From Arthrobacter sp. OY3WO11 (lineage in GTDB: Bacteria; Actinomycetota; Actinomycetes; Actinomycetales; Micrococcaceae): 64,000 nucleotides of DNA. The stretch lies in contig NZ_LWLP01000001.1 in assembly GCF_001641125.1 (NCBI RefSeq), forward strand, positions 1,334,530-1,398,529. The letters are read 5' to 3'. Numbering within the stretch: position 1 is the stretch's first letter; each line of letters opens with the position of its first letter. Below the pieces are notes generated by a model. That model was not told where the DNA came from. It made no database searches and saw nothing but the letters and a program-made list of their open reading frames with translations. This document shows, in pieces, positions 49,667 to 57,789 of the stretch. The position numbers and the translations under genes were made by a program.

Positions 49667-50839
49667 ATGCAGAACCTCAACGTCGGCCTCATCGGAGGCG
49701 GCTTCATGGGCAAAGCCCATTCCCTGGCGTACGCCGCCATGCCCATGTTCTTCTGGCCGGCACCGGCTCTCCCGGTCCGCAAAGTCATTGCTGAAGCCAC
49801 CGAGGACCTTGCTTCGGAAGCGGCCCGCCGCTTCGGCTTCGAAAAGTCCACCTCGGACTGGCGCAGCATCATCGAAGATCCCGACATTCACGTTGTGGAC
49901 ATTGCAACGCCCAATCACCTCCACGCCGAGATTGCCATTGCCGCCGCCGAAGCTGGCAAGCACATCATCTGCGAAAAGCCCTTGGCCCGTACGGGGGACG
50001 AATCCAAAGCCATGTACGACGCGGTCAAAGACAAGGACCTCGTCCACATGGTTGCGTTCAACTACCGGCGGACCCCTGCCGTTGCCCTGGCAAAAAAATA
50101 CATCGAGGAAGGCGCCATTGGCCGGATCCTCAGCTTCCGTGGCACCTACCTGCAGGACTGGAGCGCCGATCCTAACTCCCCGCTCTCCTGGCGCTTCCAG
50201 AAATCCATCGCAGGGTCCGGCGCCCTCGGCGACATCGCAACGCACGTCATTGACATGGCGCGCTACCTCGTCGGCGAGTTCAGCGCCGTCAACGCCCTCC
50301 TGTCCACCTGGATCCCCGAGCGGCCGCTCCAAACCAGTGGTGCTGACGCGCTCGGCACAGTACGTGGGGGAGAGGGCCCCCGCGGCCAGGTTGACGTGGA
50401 CGATGAAGTCATGACCATGATCCGCTTTGCCAATGGCGCCGTGGGTTCCGTGGAAGCAACACGCAATGCCCACGGACGGAACAACTACATCACCTTCGAA
50501 ATCCACGGAACAGAAGGAAGCATCGTGTTCAACTACGAGCGGCGCGACGAACTGCAGGTTTGCTTCGCGTCCGACCCAAGTGACCGCCGGGGATTCCGTA
50601 CCGTCTACACCGGGCCCGCCCACCCCTACGGCGAAGGACTTTGGCCGATCCCTGCCCTCGGCATCGGATACGGCGAGACGAAGATCATCGAGGCCTACGA
50701 CTTCTTCAAGGCCATCGCAGAAGGCGGCAGCGTGAGCCCAAGTTTTGCTGACGGTTATCAGGTGGCGCTCATCGACGACGCAATCGTCGAATCCGCTGCA
50801 AAGGAATCGTGGGTCGAGGTGCCGCAGATCAATGCATGA
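49667..50839 (+). CDS. Gfo/Idh/MocA-family sugar dehydrogenase
   Basis: The ATG at 49667 follows GGAAGGAA and gives 390 residues. The Rossmann motif is 'LNVGLIGGGFMGKAHSLAYA' at the N-terminus, and the catalytic lysine lies in 'HIICEKPLARTGDESKAM'. Later 'ALGDIATHVIDMARYLVGEF' supplies the usual histidine-aspartate. The family oxidises a hydroxyl of a sugar or inositol to a ketone with NAD(P). In the operon it probably makes a keto-sugar for the TIM-barrel isomerase. Length is normal for the MviM/YcjS-like subgroup with the extended C-terminal domain. Confidence 0.9.
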   Translation: MQNLNVGLIGGGFMGKAHSLAYAAMPMFFWPAPALPVRKVIAEATEDLASEAARRFGFEKSTSDWRSIIEDPDIHVVDIATPNHLHAEIAIAAAEAGKHIICEKPLARTGDESKAMYDAVKDKDLVHMVAFNYRRTPAVALAKKYIEEGAIGRILSFRGTYLQDWSADPNSPLSWRFQKSIAGSGALGDIATHVIDMARYLVGEFSAVNALLSTWIPERPLQTSGADALGTVRGGEGPRGQVDVDDEVMTMIRFANGAVGSVEATRNAHGRNNYITFEIHGTEGSIVFNYERRDELQVCFASDPSDRRGFRTVYTGPAHPYGEGLWPIPALGIGYGETKIIEAYDFFKAIAEGGSVSPSFADGYQVALIDDAIVESAAKESWVEVPQINA

Positions 50840-50848
50840 CCCAACGGG

Positions 50849-50867
50849 GGGGCGGCCGAGCCGCCCC
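50849..50867 (+). terminator. Perfect hairpin after the dehydrogenase gene
   Basis: GGGGCGGC and GCCGCCCC form an eight-base stem with a three-base loop just after the stop codon. No U-tract follows, so read-through into the next gene is likely. Confidence 0.45.
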
Positions 50868-50900
50868 TCCCGCAGGCACAGAACACCCAAGGACGAAAAA

Positions 50901-51221
50901 TTGCCACACGTAACGGCCGGTCAGGAAGCAACGCAAGTATGGCTAATGCCAGTGTTCACTGCAAAGACGGGGCAGGAAGCAACGCTTCGTGAAGCACTCC
51001 TTAGTCTGCAATCCGTGAGCCGAAAAGACGCCGGATGCCTGGAATACACGGTCTTCGCTGACAACCAAAGGCCAGGTACGTTCGTCCTCTTTGAGGGATG
51101 GGCCCGGCACGAGGACCTTAAGGCCCACAACGAAGAAGCCCATGTGAAGGAATTCGTAAACGGTGTGCAGTCCCTGCTGGCCGTACCATTCTCAGTAACT
51201 CCCATCACTCCTCTTGCCTAG
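50901..51221 (+). CDS. YgiN-type antibiotic-biosynthesis monooxygenase (ABM) domain protein
   Basis: The TTG at 50901 follows AAGGACG and gives 106 residues, the common size for ABM proteins; longer in-frame starts overlap the upstream gene. The dimeric ferredoxin-like fold shows in 'MPVFTAKTGQEATLREALLS', 'SRKDAGCLEYTVFADNQRPG' and 'FVLFEGWARHEDLKAHNEEA' with the conserved histidines. Members oxidise quinols or bind reactive intermediates. It ends the LacI-regulated operon, so it may protect against or process a keto-sugar. That link is inference. Confidence 0.8.
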   Translation: MPHVTAGQEATQVWLMPVFTAKTGQEATLREALLSLQSVSRKDAGCLEYTVFADNQRPGTFVLFEGWARHEDLKAHNEEAHVKEFVNGVQSLLAVPFSVTPITPLA

Positions 51222-51354
51222 GCAGGCCACCCGGAGCTGTGCGCGATCAGCACGTCCAGGCGGCGGATGTAGTGAGTTCCACTTGGGGGCAGTTGCTTTC
51301 CGTTCTGGGCTTTCCGATGTCAGCCGTGCCAGCGACTGGGCTGTCTCCAGGAAG

Positions 51355-51800
51355 GCGGCCTGCCGCCGGCTTCCTGGAGGGTTATCGGGGCCAACCGTCC
51401 CCGGCTGTTTTGTCGCCGGCCACGACCCCTACGGCCGGTCTACCCCCTTTTCAAGGCCAGCCTGCCTGTCCCTCGCGTGATCTTCGGATCGCTGCCGCGG
51501 GCGACATGAACGGCGTCAGGACCTCTGCCCGTGACAGCCCCTCCGGCAGGAACGGTGCGGCGATCATGCGGTCCTCTGCGAAGGCTGCGGGCAAGCACCT
51601 GGCCGTGGTGCACACGAGCCGTATTCCACGTCCAGCACAAAAACGCATGAGCGGAACCGGGACCACAAGCCGTGGATCGACATTGCGCGACGACGCCGCC
51701 TTCAACTGGGAGTTCGTGCCGACGTCGGGCTCGAGCACGGACGCGGGTAGGCGTTCCGCGCCCCGGCAATCCAGAACGTCCGCGGCGGTGCTGCCGCCGG
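51355..51800 (+). pseudogene. Metallophosphoesterase pseudogene with two internal deletions
   Basis: The reading 'DLRIAAAGDMNGVRTSARDS', then 'SAKAAGKHLAVVHTS', then 'AAFNWEFVPTSGSSTDAGRR' follows the intact lipoprotein at 42129-43145 piece by piece. Two large internal segments are lost, one between the first and second blocks and one between the second and third. The leader ('GGCTTCCTGGAGGGTTATCG') and the hairpin after the gene also match the intact locus, so a whole locus was copied and then eroded. The start codon is gone. Bases 51222-51354 contain nothing else. Confidence 0.75.
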
Positions 51801-51849
51801 CTCTGTGCGGGCGGTGACGCCAGTCCTGCCGGCATGGGACACTTCGGCC

Positions 51850-52080
51850 ATGAGCATCGAACAGTGGTGGACGAAGCTGCAACCGTCAACGCGAACGTGG
51901 CTGATCAACAACAACGGAGACCAGGTGCCGGCGGCAGTGGTGGCCGAGATTGCGGAGGCCGGCGGACCGGCGAGCGACGATTCGTGGTGGGCTGGCCAGG
52001 ATGAAACCCCGGGTCACTACTTCCCCGACGACGCCATCGACTGGGTCGAGGCGACAGCGAACGAGGAAGAGCCCGGCTAG
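51850..52080 (+). CDS. Small conserved hypothetical protein
   Basis: A 76-residue acidic protein from an ATG at 51850. It begins 'MSIEQWWTKLQPSTRTWLIN' and continues 'NNGDQVPAAVVAEIAEAGGP' and 'DETPGHYFPDDAIDWVEATA'. Tryptophans and acidic residues are frequent; no membrane segment or catalytic motif is visible. 'VPAAVVAEIAEAGG' suggests a short helix used for binding. I know of no function. The coding bias and spacing before the flavodoxin gene support a real gene. Confidence 0.6.
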   Translation: MSIEQWWTKLQPSTRTWLINNNGDQVPAAVVAEIAEAGGPASDDSWWAGQDETPGHYFPDDAIDWVEATANEEEPG

Positions 52081-52168
52081 GATCACGTCCCGCATTTCGG
52101 GACCAACGGCACGTCCCGGGCGCCGCGCGGTCCATCAGACTGGAGACGGCACGATCGGAGGTTCAGCC

Positions 52169-52714
52169 ATGACTGTTTTAGTTGCCTATGCCAGCGCGAT
52201 GGGCTCGACGCAGGAGATCGCCCAACATATAGCGGACCGCATGGCGTCTTCGCTGGACGGCGTCGAGTGCCGTTCCGTGGACGATGTGGAGTCTGTTTCT
52301 GGCTACGACGCTGTTGTGGTTGGCAGCGCCGTACACAATCAGTCGTGGCTGCCCGCGGCTGAACAGTTCTTCGCGGAGCAGGCGCCCGAGCTGGCCAAAC
52401 GGCCCGTCTGGGCCTTCAACGTGGGAATGGCCGACGCCTTGCCAAAGCCGTTCCGCAAAAAGGGCGCGGCACTCCAACAGGCACGCCTGGCAGGAGCCCT
52501 GCCCCCGGACGTTGCGCTTCGCGGCCACAGAATGTTCTCCGGCGTCTACAAGGCAGACCAGATGTCGTCAGCGCTGCGCATCCTGTTCCGGGTCACCGGC
52601 GGCCGCTTCGGGGACTTTCGGGACTGGACCGCCATCGACGCCTGGACTGACGAGATCGCGGCCCAGCTCGCCACACCAGCGTCGCCAGCCTCCCCAGGCA
52701 ACGCCACCGCTTAA
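52169..52714 (+). CDS. Flavodoxin-domain protein (HemG-like)
   Basis: The ATG at 52169 follows a CGGAGG site and gives 181 residues. The FMN phosphate-binding loop is 'VAYASAMGSTQEIAQHIADR' at 4-23, and further flavodoxin elements are 'YDAVVVGSAVHNQSWLPAAE' and 'RPVWAFNVGMADALPKPFRK'. Proteins of this type use FMN for electron transfer, and the HemG subgroup oxidises protoporphyrinogen. There is no heme gene nearby, so the role is open. It is monocistronic and convergent with the SDR gene. Confidence 0.8.
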   Translation: MTVLVAYASAMGSTQEIAQHIADRMASSLDGVECRSVDDVESVSGYDAVVVGSAVHNQSWLPAAEQFFAEQAPELAKRPVWAFNVGMADALPKPFRKKGAALQQARLAGALPPDVALRGHRMFSGVYKADQMSSALRILFRVTGGRFGDFRDWTAIDAWTDEIAAQLATPASPASPGNATA

Positions 52715-52783
52715 CGACGCCGGGCAGCGCACCGCCGTCGTGCCCCTTAGGAGTGGTGACGTGCGCGCCCGCCTGAAACCGTT

Positions 52784-53560
52784 TTAGGAAACCTGCAGTC
52801 CACCGTTGATGTCGTAGGTGGCCGCGGTGATGAAGCCGGCGTCCTCGCCCATGAGGAAGGCCATCAACGCCGCCATGTCAGTCACTGTTCCCACGCGGCC
52901 CACCAGGATGTCCTTGGACATCTCCTTCTTCCGCTCATCGGTCAGGGTGCCGCCCATGATGTCCGTGTCCACGGGCCCCGGTGCGATGCAGTTGACGGTG
53001 ATCCCGTGCTCGCCCATCTCACGGGCCAGGGCGCGGGTGAAGCCGATGATGCCGGCCTTTGCGGAGCTGTACGCCACCTTGGAGTAGGTGCCACCGCCGC
53101 GCTGGGCGGAGATGGACGAGATGCTCACCACCCGGCCAAGCTTCCGGTCAATCATGCCGCCAAGCACGCGCTGAGTCACCAGGAACGTCCCGGTCATGTT
53201 GATCGCGAAGACGCGCTCCCAGCCTTCCTTGGTTTCCTCCATGAAGGGCCGCGGTGAGCTGATGCCGGCGATGTTGGCCAGCGCCACGATGGGAGGCAGT
53301 TCCGCCTCCACTTTGCTGATGGCGGCATCAATGGACGCCTCGTCCGACACATCCGTCTGGAGGCCCAGCGCCTGCACGCCGTGCTTGTCCCCGATCTCCT
53401 TGGCGGCCAGGGCAGCAGCCTCGCCGTCGATGTCCAGGATGGCGATGTTCCAGCCCTCGCGGGCCAGCCTGTCTGCAGTTGCGCGGCCAATGCCGCGCTC
53501 CGAGGCAGCGCCGGTCAGGACGGCCGTGCGTGCAGCGGGAAAAGCGGTGGATTCGGTCAT
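52784..53560 (-). CDS. SDR-family oxidoreductase (gluconate/3-oxoacyl reductase type)
   Basis: A 258-residue short-chain dehydrogenase. The cofactor loop is 'VLTGAASERGIGRATADRLA', the catalytic serine in 'VVSISSISAQRGGGTY', the tyrosine-lysine in 'YSSAKAGIIGFTRAL', and the C-terminus 'GFITAATYDINGGLQVS' is normal. Its ATG overlaps the stop of the GntR-type regulator gene, so both are co-transcribed, and a gluconate-type permease is divergent. It therefore probably oxidises or reduces the sugar acid taken up by that permease. The exact acid is unknown. Confidence 0.85.
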   Translation of the reverse strand: MTESTAFPAARTAVLTGAASERGIGRATADRLAREGWNIAILDIDGEAAALAAKEIGDKHGVQALGLQTDVSDEASIDAAISKVEAELPPIVALANIAGISSPRPFMEETKEGWERVFAINMTGTFLVTQRVLGGMIDRKLGRVVSISSISAQRGGGTYSKVAYSSAKAGIIGFTRALAREMGEHGITVNCIAPGPVDTDIMGGTLTDERKKEMSKDILVGRVGTVTDMAALMAFLMGEDAGFITAATYDINGGLQVS

Positions 53561-54285
53561 TCTGGTTCAACTCCTGTGTTGGATTCCTGGGCTTTGATGA
53601 AGCGTGCGTAGTCGTCGTAGGTCTGGTTGATGTGCTCGTCCATTGCCTTGCGGGCTGTTTCCGGTTCTCCCGTGGCAATCGCCGCCAGTACCAGCCGGTG
53701 GTGCTCCAGGGCATGGCGCTGGACTTCGGGGAACGCCGAGGTTTCCCGGCGTGTGGTGTACAGCAGGTGGCCCAGCTGGCCCAGCAGCGCCGGGAGGAAC
53801 GGGTTCGCCGACGCCCTGAACACCACGTTGTGGAAGGCAAGGTCTGCCAGGGTCACGGCGTCCAGGTCGCCGGCCTGGTGCGCTGTTTCCAGGTCCGCAA
53901 TCGCCTTCTCCATGGCGGCAAAATGTTCGGCCGTGGCGTGCCGGGCGGCGAGCTCGGCCGCCCCGGTTTCCATGATGCGGCGGACCTCGAGGAGCTTCAG
54001 CGCTGCCTCGTCGATCCCGGTGCCGCGGGCGGCTGCGCGGAGGATGGCCTCCAGCCCGGTCCATTCCTCGGGCGGATTCACGAAGGTCCCCAGGCCGCGC
54101 CGCACCGTGACAATGTTCTGCGCCTGCAGGGTCTTCAGTGCCTCGCGGACCGTCAGCCTGCTGACATCGGCAACCCTGGCGATCTCCGCTTCCGCCGGCA
54201 GCGACGACTGGGGCGGGAGGTCACCGGAGAGGATGCGTTCCAGGAGGTCGGCGAACACAGAGTCCGCCAGCGTTATGCGGCTCAC
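53557..54285 (-). CDS. FadR-subfamily GntR transcriptional regulator
   Basis: A 242-residue protein. The N-terminal winged helix contains 'PPQSSLPAEAEIARVADVSR' and 'LTVREALKTLQAQNIVTVRR'. The FCD ligand domain follows with the histidines expected for its metal/acid site ('LADLAFHNVVFRASANPF' and 'EVQRHALEHHRLVLAAIATG'). FadR-type regulators often answer to sugar acids. It is coupled to the SDR gene downstream and divergent from the GntP-like permease, so it likely controls both. Confidence 0.85.
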   Translation of the reverse strand: MSRITLADSVFADLLERILSGDLPPQSSLPAEAEIARVADVSRLTVREALKTLQAQNIVTVRRGLGTFVNPPEEWTGLEAILRAAARGTGIDEAALKLLEVRRIMETGAAELAARHATAEHFAAMEKAIADLETAHQAGDLDAVTLADLAFHNVVFRASANPFLPALLGQLGHLLYTTRRETSAFPEVQRHALEHHRLVLAAIATGEPETARKAMDEHINQTYDDYARFIKAQESNTGVEPE

Positions 54286-54306
54286 CGGTATCCCTCCTCC
54301 ATTGGC

Positions 54307-54335
54307 TTGTCAGATGTCTTATGTCCCGATAGTGT
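54307..54335 (+). promoter_or_regulatory. Candidate promoter of the gluconate-type permease gene
   Basis: TTGTCA and TAGTGT are separated by 17 bases. A direct repeat ATGTCTTATGTC lies between them and may overlap a regulator site. A hairpin (54390-54413) with GAGCCGGGC/GCCCGGGCTC lies just before the ribosome site. Confidence 0.35.
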
Positions 54336-54436
54336 GGCACCCGTCACTCGACGGAGTCAATTCCAAAAGGCACTGGCGTCCTTCGAGGAGAGCCGGGCAG
54401 CGCGCCCGGGCTCTTGTCCCCAAGGAGTACATCAAC

Positions 54437-55924
54437 GTGGATATACAACTGCTACTTGCGCTGGTACTGGGCATCGCGACCATCGTCGTGCTCGTACTGC
54501 GCACCCGGCTCGACGCGTTCGTCGCGCTGCTCATCGCCGCCCTTGTGACCGGCCTCGTGGCCGGCCAAAGCCCCCTCGACATCGTCAAAGCCATCACCAC
54601 CGGCTTCGGCAACACCCTCGCCTCAATCGGCATCGTGATCGGGCTCGGCGTGGCCATCGGCAAGATCCTTGAAGTCTCGGGCGCCGCCAACGCGCTGGCC
54701 CTGGCCTTCCTGCGGCTCTTCGGCAAGGGCCGGGAGCCCTGGGCCATGGGCACCGTCGGCGCCCTGGTGTCTATCCCGGTCTTCTGCGATTCCGGCTACG
54801 TGATCATGAACCCGCTGGCCCGCTCCATCGCACGGGTCAAGCGCGCCGGCTACGTAACGCTGGCCCTGGCACTGGGCGCCGGCATGACCCTGACGCACCA
54901 CCTGGTCCCGCCGACCCCCGGCCCCCTGGCCGTCACCGGCCTGCTGGGCGCGGACCTGGGCGCAGTCATCCTCACCGGCCTGGTGTTCACCGTCCTGCTC
55001 CTTCCAATTGTTGTGACCTACGCCAAGTGGATGGGACCCAAGCTCGAAAGCGCTGTTACCGAGGAGGTCCGCGAGGCCGTCTACGGCCGCGCCGCACTGG
55101 TGGGTGCCTCCGAGGGATCCCACCACGGCAGCACGGGAACCATCACCGCCGACGACGCCCCTGCCGAGGAAGACCTGCCGGACGATCCCGAGCTGGACCT
55201 GGGCACCCCGCCGGAAGGCGCCAAGCCGCACCGCGTCGGCGCATTCCTCGCCTCCCTGCCCCTCCTGGTCCCGCTGCTGCTGATCGTGCTGAACACGGTC
55301 ACGGGTGCCATGGACCAGAACGCCCAGGGCGTTGTGGGCGGCAAGTACGAGCCGTCCGCCTGGGTTGTTCCCTTCGCTTTCATCGGCAACCCGGTGATCG
55401 CGCTGATCATCGGCGTCCTGCTCGCCGTCTACGTCCTGCTGCCGCGGTGGACCCCGCGCAGCCGGGTCCAGGGCTGGTTTGCCGAGGCTGCCGCTTCGGC
55501 GGGGCTCATCCTGCTGATCACCGGTGCCGGCGGCGCCCTGGGACAGGTGCTCCGCAGCTCGGGCGTGGGTGACGCACTGGCTGAAGCCATTGCCGCCACG
55601 GCCCTGCCCGCTTTCCTGGTGCCGTTCCTGGTGGCCACCCTGGTCCGGCTGGCGCAGGGCTCGGGCACGGTGGCAATGATCACCGCCGCCTCGGTCACCG
55701 CCCCGCTGGTGGGCACGCTGGGCATCGATCCGCTGGTGGCCGCCATGGCCTGCACCGCCGGATCCATGATCCTGAGCTACTTCAACGACTCCTACTTCTG
55801 GGTGGTCACCCGGTTCACCGGGCTCGAAGGCACCGCAGCGCTCCGCGGCTGGTCCGGCATCACCACCGCCGTCTGGGCCGGCTCCATCCCGCTGCTGTTC
55901 ATCCTGAACCTCATCCTGGGCTGA
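54437..55924 (+). CDS. GntP-family gluconate:H+ symporter
   Basis: A 495-residue protein from a GTG that follows AAGGAG. About a dozen membrane helices are seen, beginning 'LLLALVLGIATIVVLVLRTR'. Family motifs include 'TGFGNTLASIGIVIGLGVAI' and 'MGTVGALVSIPVFCDSGYVI', then 'ALGAGMTLTHHLVPPTPGPL' and near the end 'RLAQGSGTVAMITAASVTAP'. An acidic loop of about 60 residues near 200-260 is longer than usual. It imports gluconate or a related sugar acid with protons. No gluconate kinase gene is adjacent, so the acid may first meet the SDR enzyme. A strong terminator follows. Confidence 0.85.
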   Translation: MDIQLLLALVLGIATIVVLVLRTRLDAFVALLIAALVTGLVAGQSPLDIVKAITTGFGNTLASIGIVIGLGVAIGKILEVSGAANALALAFLRLFGKGREPWAMGTVGALVSIPVFCDSGYVIMNPLARSIARVKRAGYVTLALALGAGMTLTHHLVPPTPGPLAVTGLLGADLGAVILTGLVFTVLLLPIVVTYAKWMGPKLESAVTEEVREAVYGRAALVGASEGSHHGSTGTITADDAPAEEDLPDDPELDLGTPPEGAKPHRVGAFLASLPLLVPLLLIVLNTVTGAMDQNAQGVVGGKYEPSAWVVPFAFIGNPVIALIIGVLLAVYVLLPRWTPRSRVQGWFAEAAASAGLILLITGAGGALGQVLRSSGVGDALAEAIAATALPAFLVPFLVATLVRLAQGSGTVAMITAASVTAPLVGTLGIDPLVAAMACTAGSMILSYFNDSYFWVVTRFTGLEGTAALRGWSGITTAVWAGSIPLLFILNLILG

Positions 55925-55962
55925 GCCGCTTCACCCTAGAGGACTGGCTGGCTAAGAGTCAC

Positions 55963-56001
55963 GAGGGCCTGGGCCCGGTTACGAACCGGGTCCAGGCCCT
56001 C
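55963..56001 (+). terminator. Strong terminator after the permease gene
   Basis: GAGGGCCTGGGCCCGGTT and AACCGGGTCCAGGCCCTC pair along 18 bases with one G-T pair and a three-base loop. No U-tract follows, which is common in high-GC genomes. Confidence 0.75.
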
Positions 56002-56091
56002 ACGCGTTCAGGGGCCTTTGGACTCTGGCCGCGCGGGGGGCAGCCGGGGCAAAGTGGAGAGCAACGCTATCGGGCCAGGGAAGAAGGCACC

Positions 56092-56874
56092 ATGCCGCGC
56101 ACAGCTGTCCTCACCGGCGCTGCCTCGGGCATCGGGAAGGCAACGAAGGAGCTGCTCGAGCAGCGGGGCGAACGCGTCATCGGAGCGGACATCCACGACG
56201 CCGAGGTGGTGGTGGATCTTTCCACAGCTGAAGGGCGCACGGCCCTGGTGGAGGAAGCAAGGAGGCTCAGCGGCGGTTCGGTCGATGCCATCTACGCCGT
56301 TGCCGGTCTCGCAATCCCCGCCCCTGCCACTGTGGCCGTGAACTATTTCGGCACCGGCGCCACGCTTGAAGGGCTCCGGCCTCTCCTGGCCGGGTCGACG
56401 GCTCCACGGGCCGTCCTCGTTTCTTCGATGGCAGCCCTCATGGCAAGCGACGATCAGCTCGTCGCCCTGCTTGCTGCGGAAGATGAGGCGGCAGCCATGG
56501 CCCGCGCCGAGGTCCTCGCCCAAGAGCCCACGACCACCGGCCGGCTGATCTACGCTTCGACCAAGCTGGCGCTCTCAAGATGGGTCCGGCGCCAGGCCGC
56601 CTCGGCAGCGTGGGCCGGGGAAGGGATCCCGCTGAACGCAGTAGCGCCCGGCATCATCGCCACTCCTATGACAGCCGAGCTGATCGCCACCCCGGCACGG
56701 CGGGAGGCGCTGCTCGGACTGGTCCCTATGCCGCTGAACGGCATTGCCGAGCCCATCGTCGTCGCCCGGCTGCTGGCGTGGCTCAACAGCGAGGAGAACA
56801 CGCACCTGTGCGGGCAGGTCATCTACGTCGACGGCGGCAGCGACGTCGTCCTGCGGGGAGACTCGGTCTGGTGA
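56092..56874 (+). CDS. SDR-family oxidoreductase (3-alpha-hydroxysteroid dehydrogenase-like)
   Basis: A 260-residue protein from an ATG with an AAGAAGG site. The opening 'RTAVLTGAASGIGKATKELL' binds NAD(P), 'GADIHDAEVVVDLSTAEGR' marks the short first subdomain of the 3-alpha-hydroxysteroid dehydrogenase group, and 'LIYASTKLALSRWVRRQAAS' holds the tyrosine and lysine. The C-terminus 'CGQVIYVDGGSDVVLRGD' is standard. It stands alone after the permease terminator. Steroid activity is not implied; related enzymes act on varied secondary alcohols. Confidence 0.8.
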   Translation: MPRTAVLTGAASGIGKATKELLEQRGERVIGADIHDAEVVVDLSTAEGRTALVEEARRLSGGSVDAIYAVAGLAIPAPATVAVNYFGTGATLEGLRPLLAGSTAPRAVLVSSMAALMASDDQLVALLAAEDEAAAMARAEVLAQEPTTTGRLIYASTKLALSRWVRRQAASAAWAGEGIPLNAVAPGIIATPMTAELIATPARREALLGLVPMPLNGIAEPIVVARLLAWLNSEENTHLCGQVIYVDGGSDVVLRGDSVW

Positions 56875-57022
56875 CCAGCTGCCCGGCCACGCGAGGCTCT
56901 GTACGCGTTTGCGTAACTTTTGGCTGCGCGGGTACACGGAACCCGCGCCTACTCTTGGGCCAGCAGCAGCAGCGGGCTCAAAAGTCACGCAATTCGGTAA
57001 CGTCCGCACCCAAGGGAGCATC

Positions 57023-57715
57023 ATGACCAGGCCCAGGCTTTCGGCATTCAGCGTTCTCACCTTCAGCGCCCTGATCATCCTCACAGGCTGCTTCGGCCCG
57101 CCGGCCCCGGCGCCCACGAGTACCGCCACCGCCCCAACAACGACGGCGGCACCCACCACCAGCCCGGCCGCACCAACCACGACGGCGAGCCCCACCGCGC
57201 CGACCAGCTTGCCGGTGACTCCGCCCTCCACAGCCACCGCCCCGCCGTCGTCCGCCCCCGCAAGCCCGCCGCCTACGGAGGAGCCTGCCCCGGCCGGACT
57301 TCCGGAGCAGGTGGCGCCGCTGACCATCTACTACGTGGCCATTGACGACAACGGCGTCTCCGGGCCCCTGATCGGCTGCGGTGACAGCCTCGTCGCCACC
57401 GCCACGGCGCCGGTCCGCTTCACGGACCAGGTGCGCCCCAGTGTCGAAACCCTGCTCGCGAACAAGAGCCGTGACGTCGGACTGTCGGGGCTCGTGAACG
57501 TGCTCTACCAGTCGAGTCTCACCTATGCCAGCGGCGAGCTGAGCGGCAGCACGATCACCATCTGGTTGACGGGACAGTTCATGCTGAGCGGCGTGTGCGA
57601 TGTCCCCCGTGCGAAGGCGCAGCTGGAGTACACCGCCATGGCCGCATCCGGGGCAACGAGCGCCCAGGTGTTCGTCAACGGCCGCCCCATCGACGACGTG
57701 CTGAGCCTCAAGTAA
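57023..57715 (+). CDS. Lipoprotein with low-complexity Thr/Pro/Ala stalk and GerMN-like domain
   Basis: The ATG at 57023 follows AAGGGAG and gives 230 residues. A signal peptide ends in 'LIILTGC', so the protein is lipid-anchored. Residues 25-95 are almost wholly alanine, threonine, serine and proline, forming a flexible, possibly glycosylated stalk. The C-terminal 125 residues ('LTIYYVAIDDNGVSGPLIGC', 'LTYASGELSGSTITIWLTGQ') resemble the GerMN domain seen in cell-envelope lipoproteins. A role at the cell wall surface is likely but undefined. Confidence 0.7.
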   Translation: MTRPRLSAFSVLTFSALIILTGCFGPPAPAPTSTATAPTTTAAPTTSPAAPTTTASPTAPTSLPVTPPSTATAPPSSAPASPPPTEEPAPAGLPEQVAPLTIYYVAIDDNGVSGPLIGCGDSLVATATAPVRFTDQVRPSVETLLANKSRDVGLSGLVNVLYQSSLTYASGELSGSTITIWLTGQFMLSGVCDVPRAKAQLEYTAMAASGATSAQVFVNGRPIDDVLSLK

Positions 57716-57734
57716 CGCATGCCTGGACAGCCAG

Positions 57735-57771
57735 CGGCGGGCGGCCAGCAGAAATGCCGGCCGTCCCGCCG
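57735..57771. terminator. Hairpin between the convergent lipoprotein and PhoD genes
   Basis: CGGCGGGCGGCC pairs with GGCCGTCCCGCCG with one bulge, followed on the plus strand by a short T-run, so it probably serves both genes. Confidence 0.6.
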
Positions 57772-57789
57772 TCGTACTTTTGGGATAAG

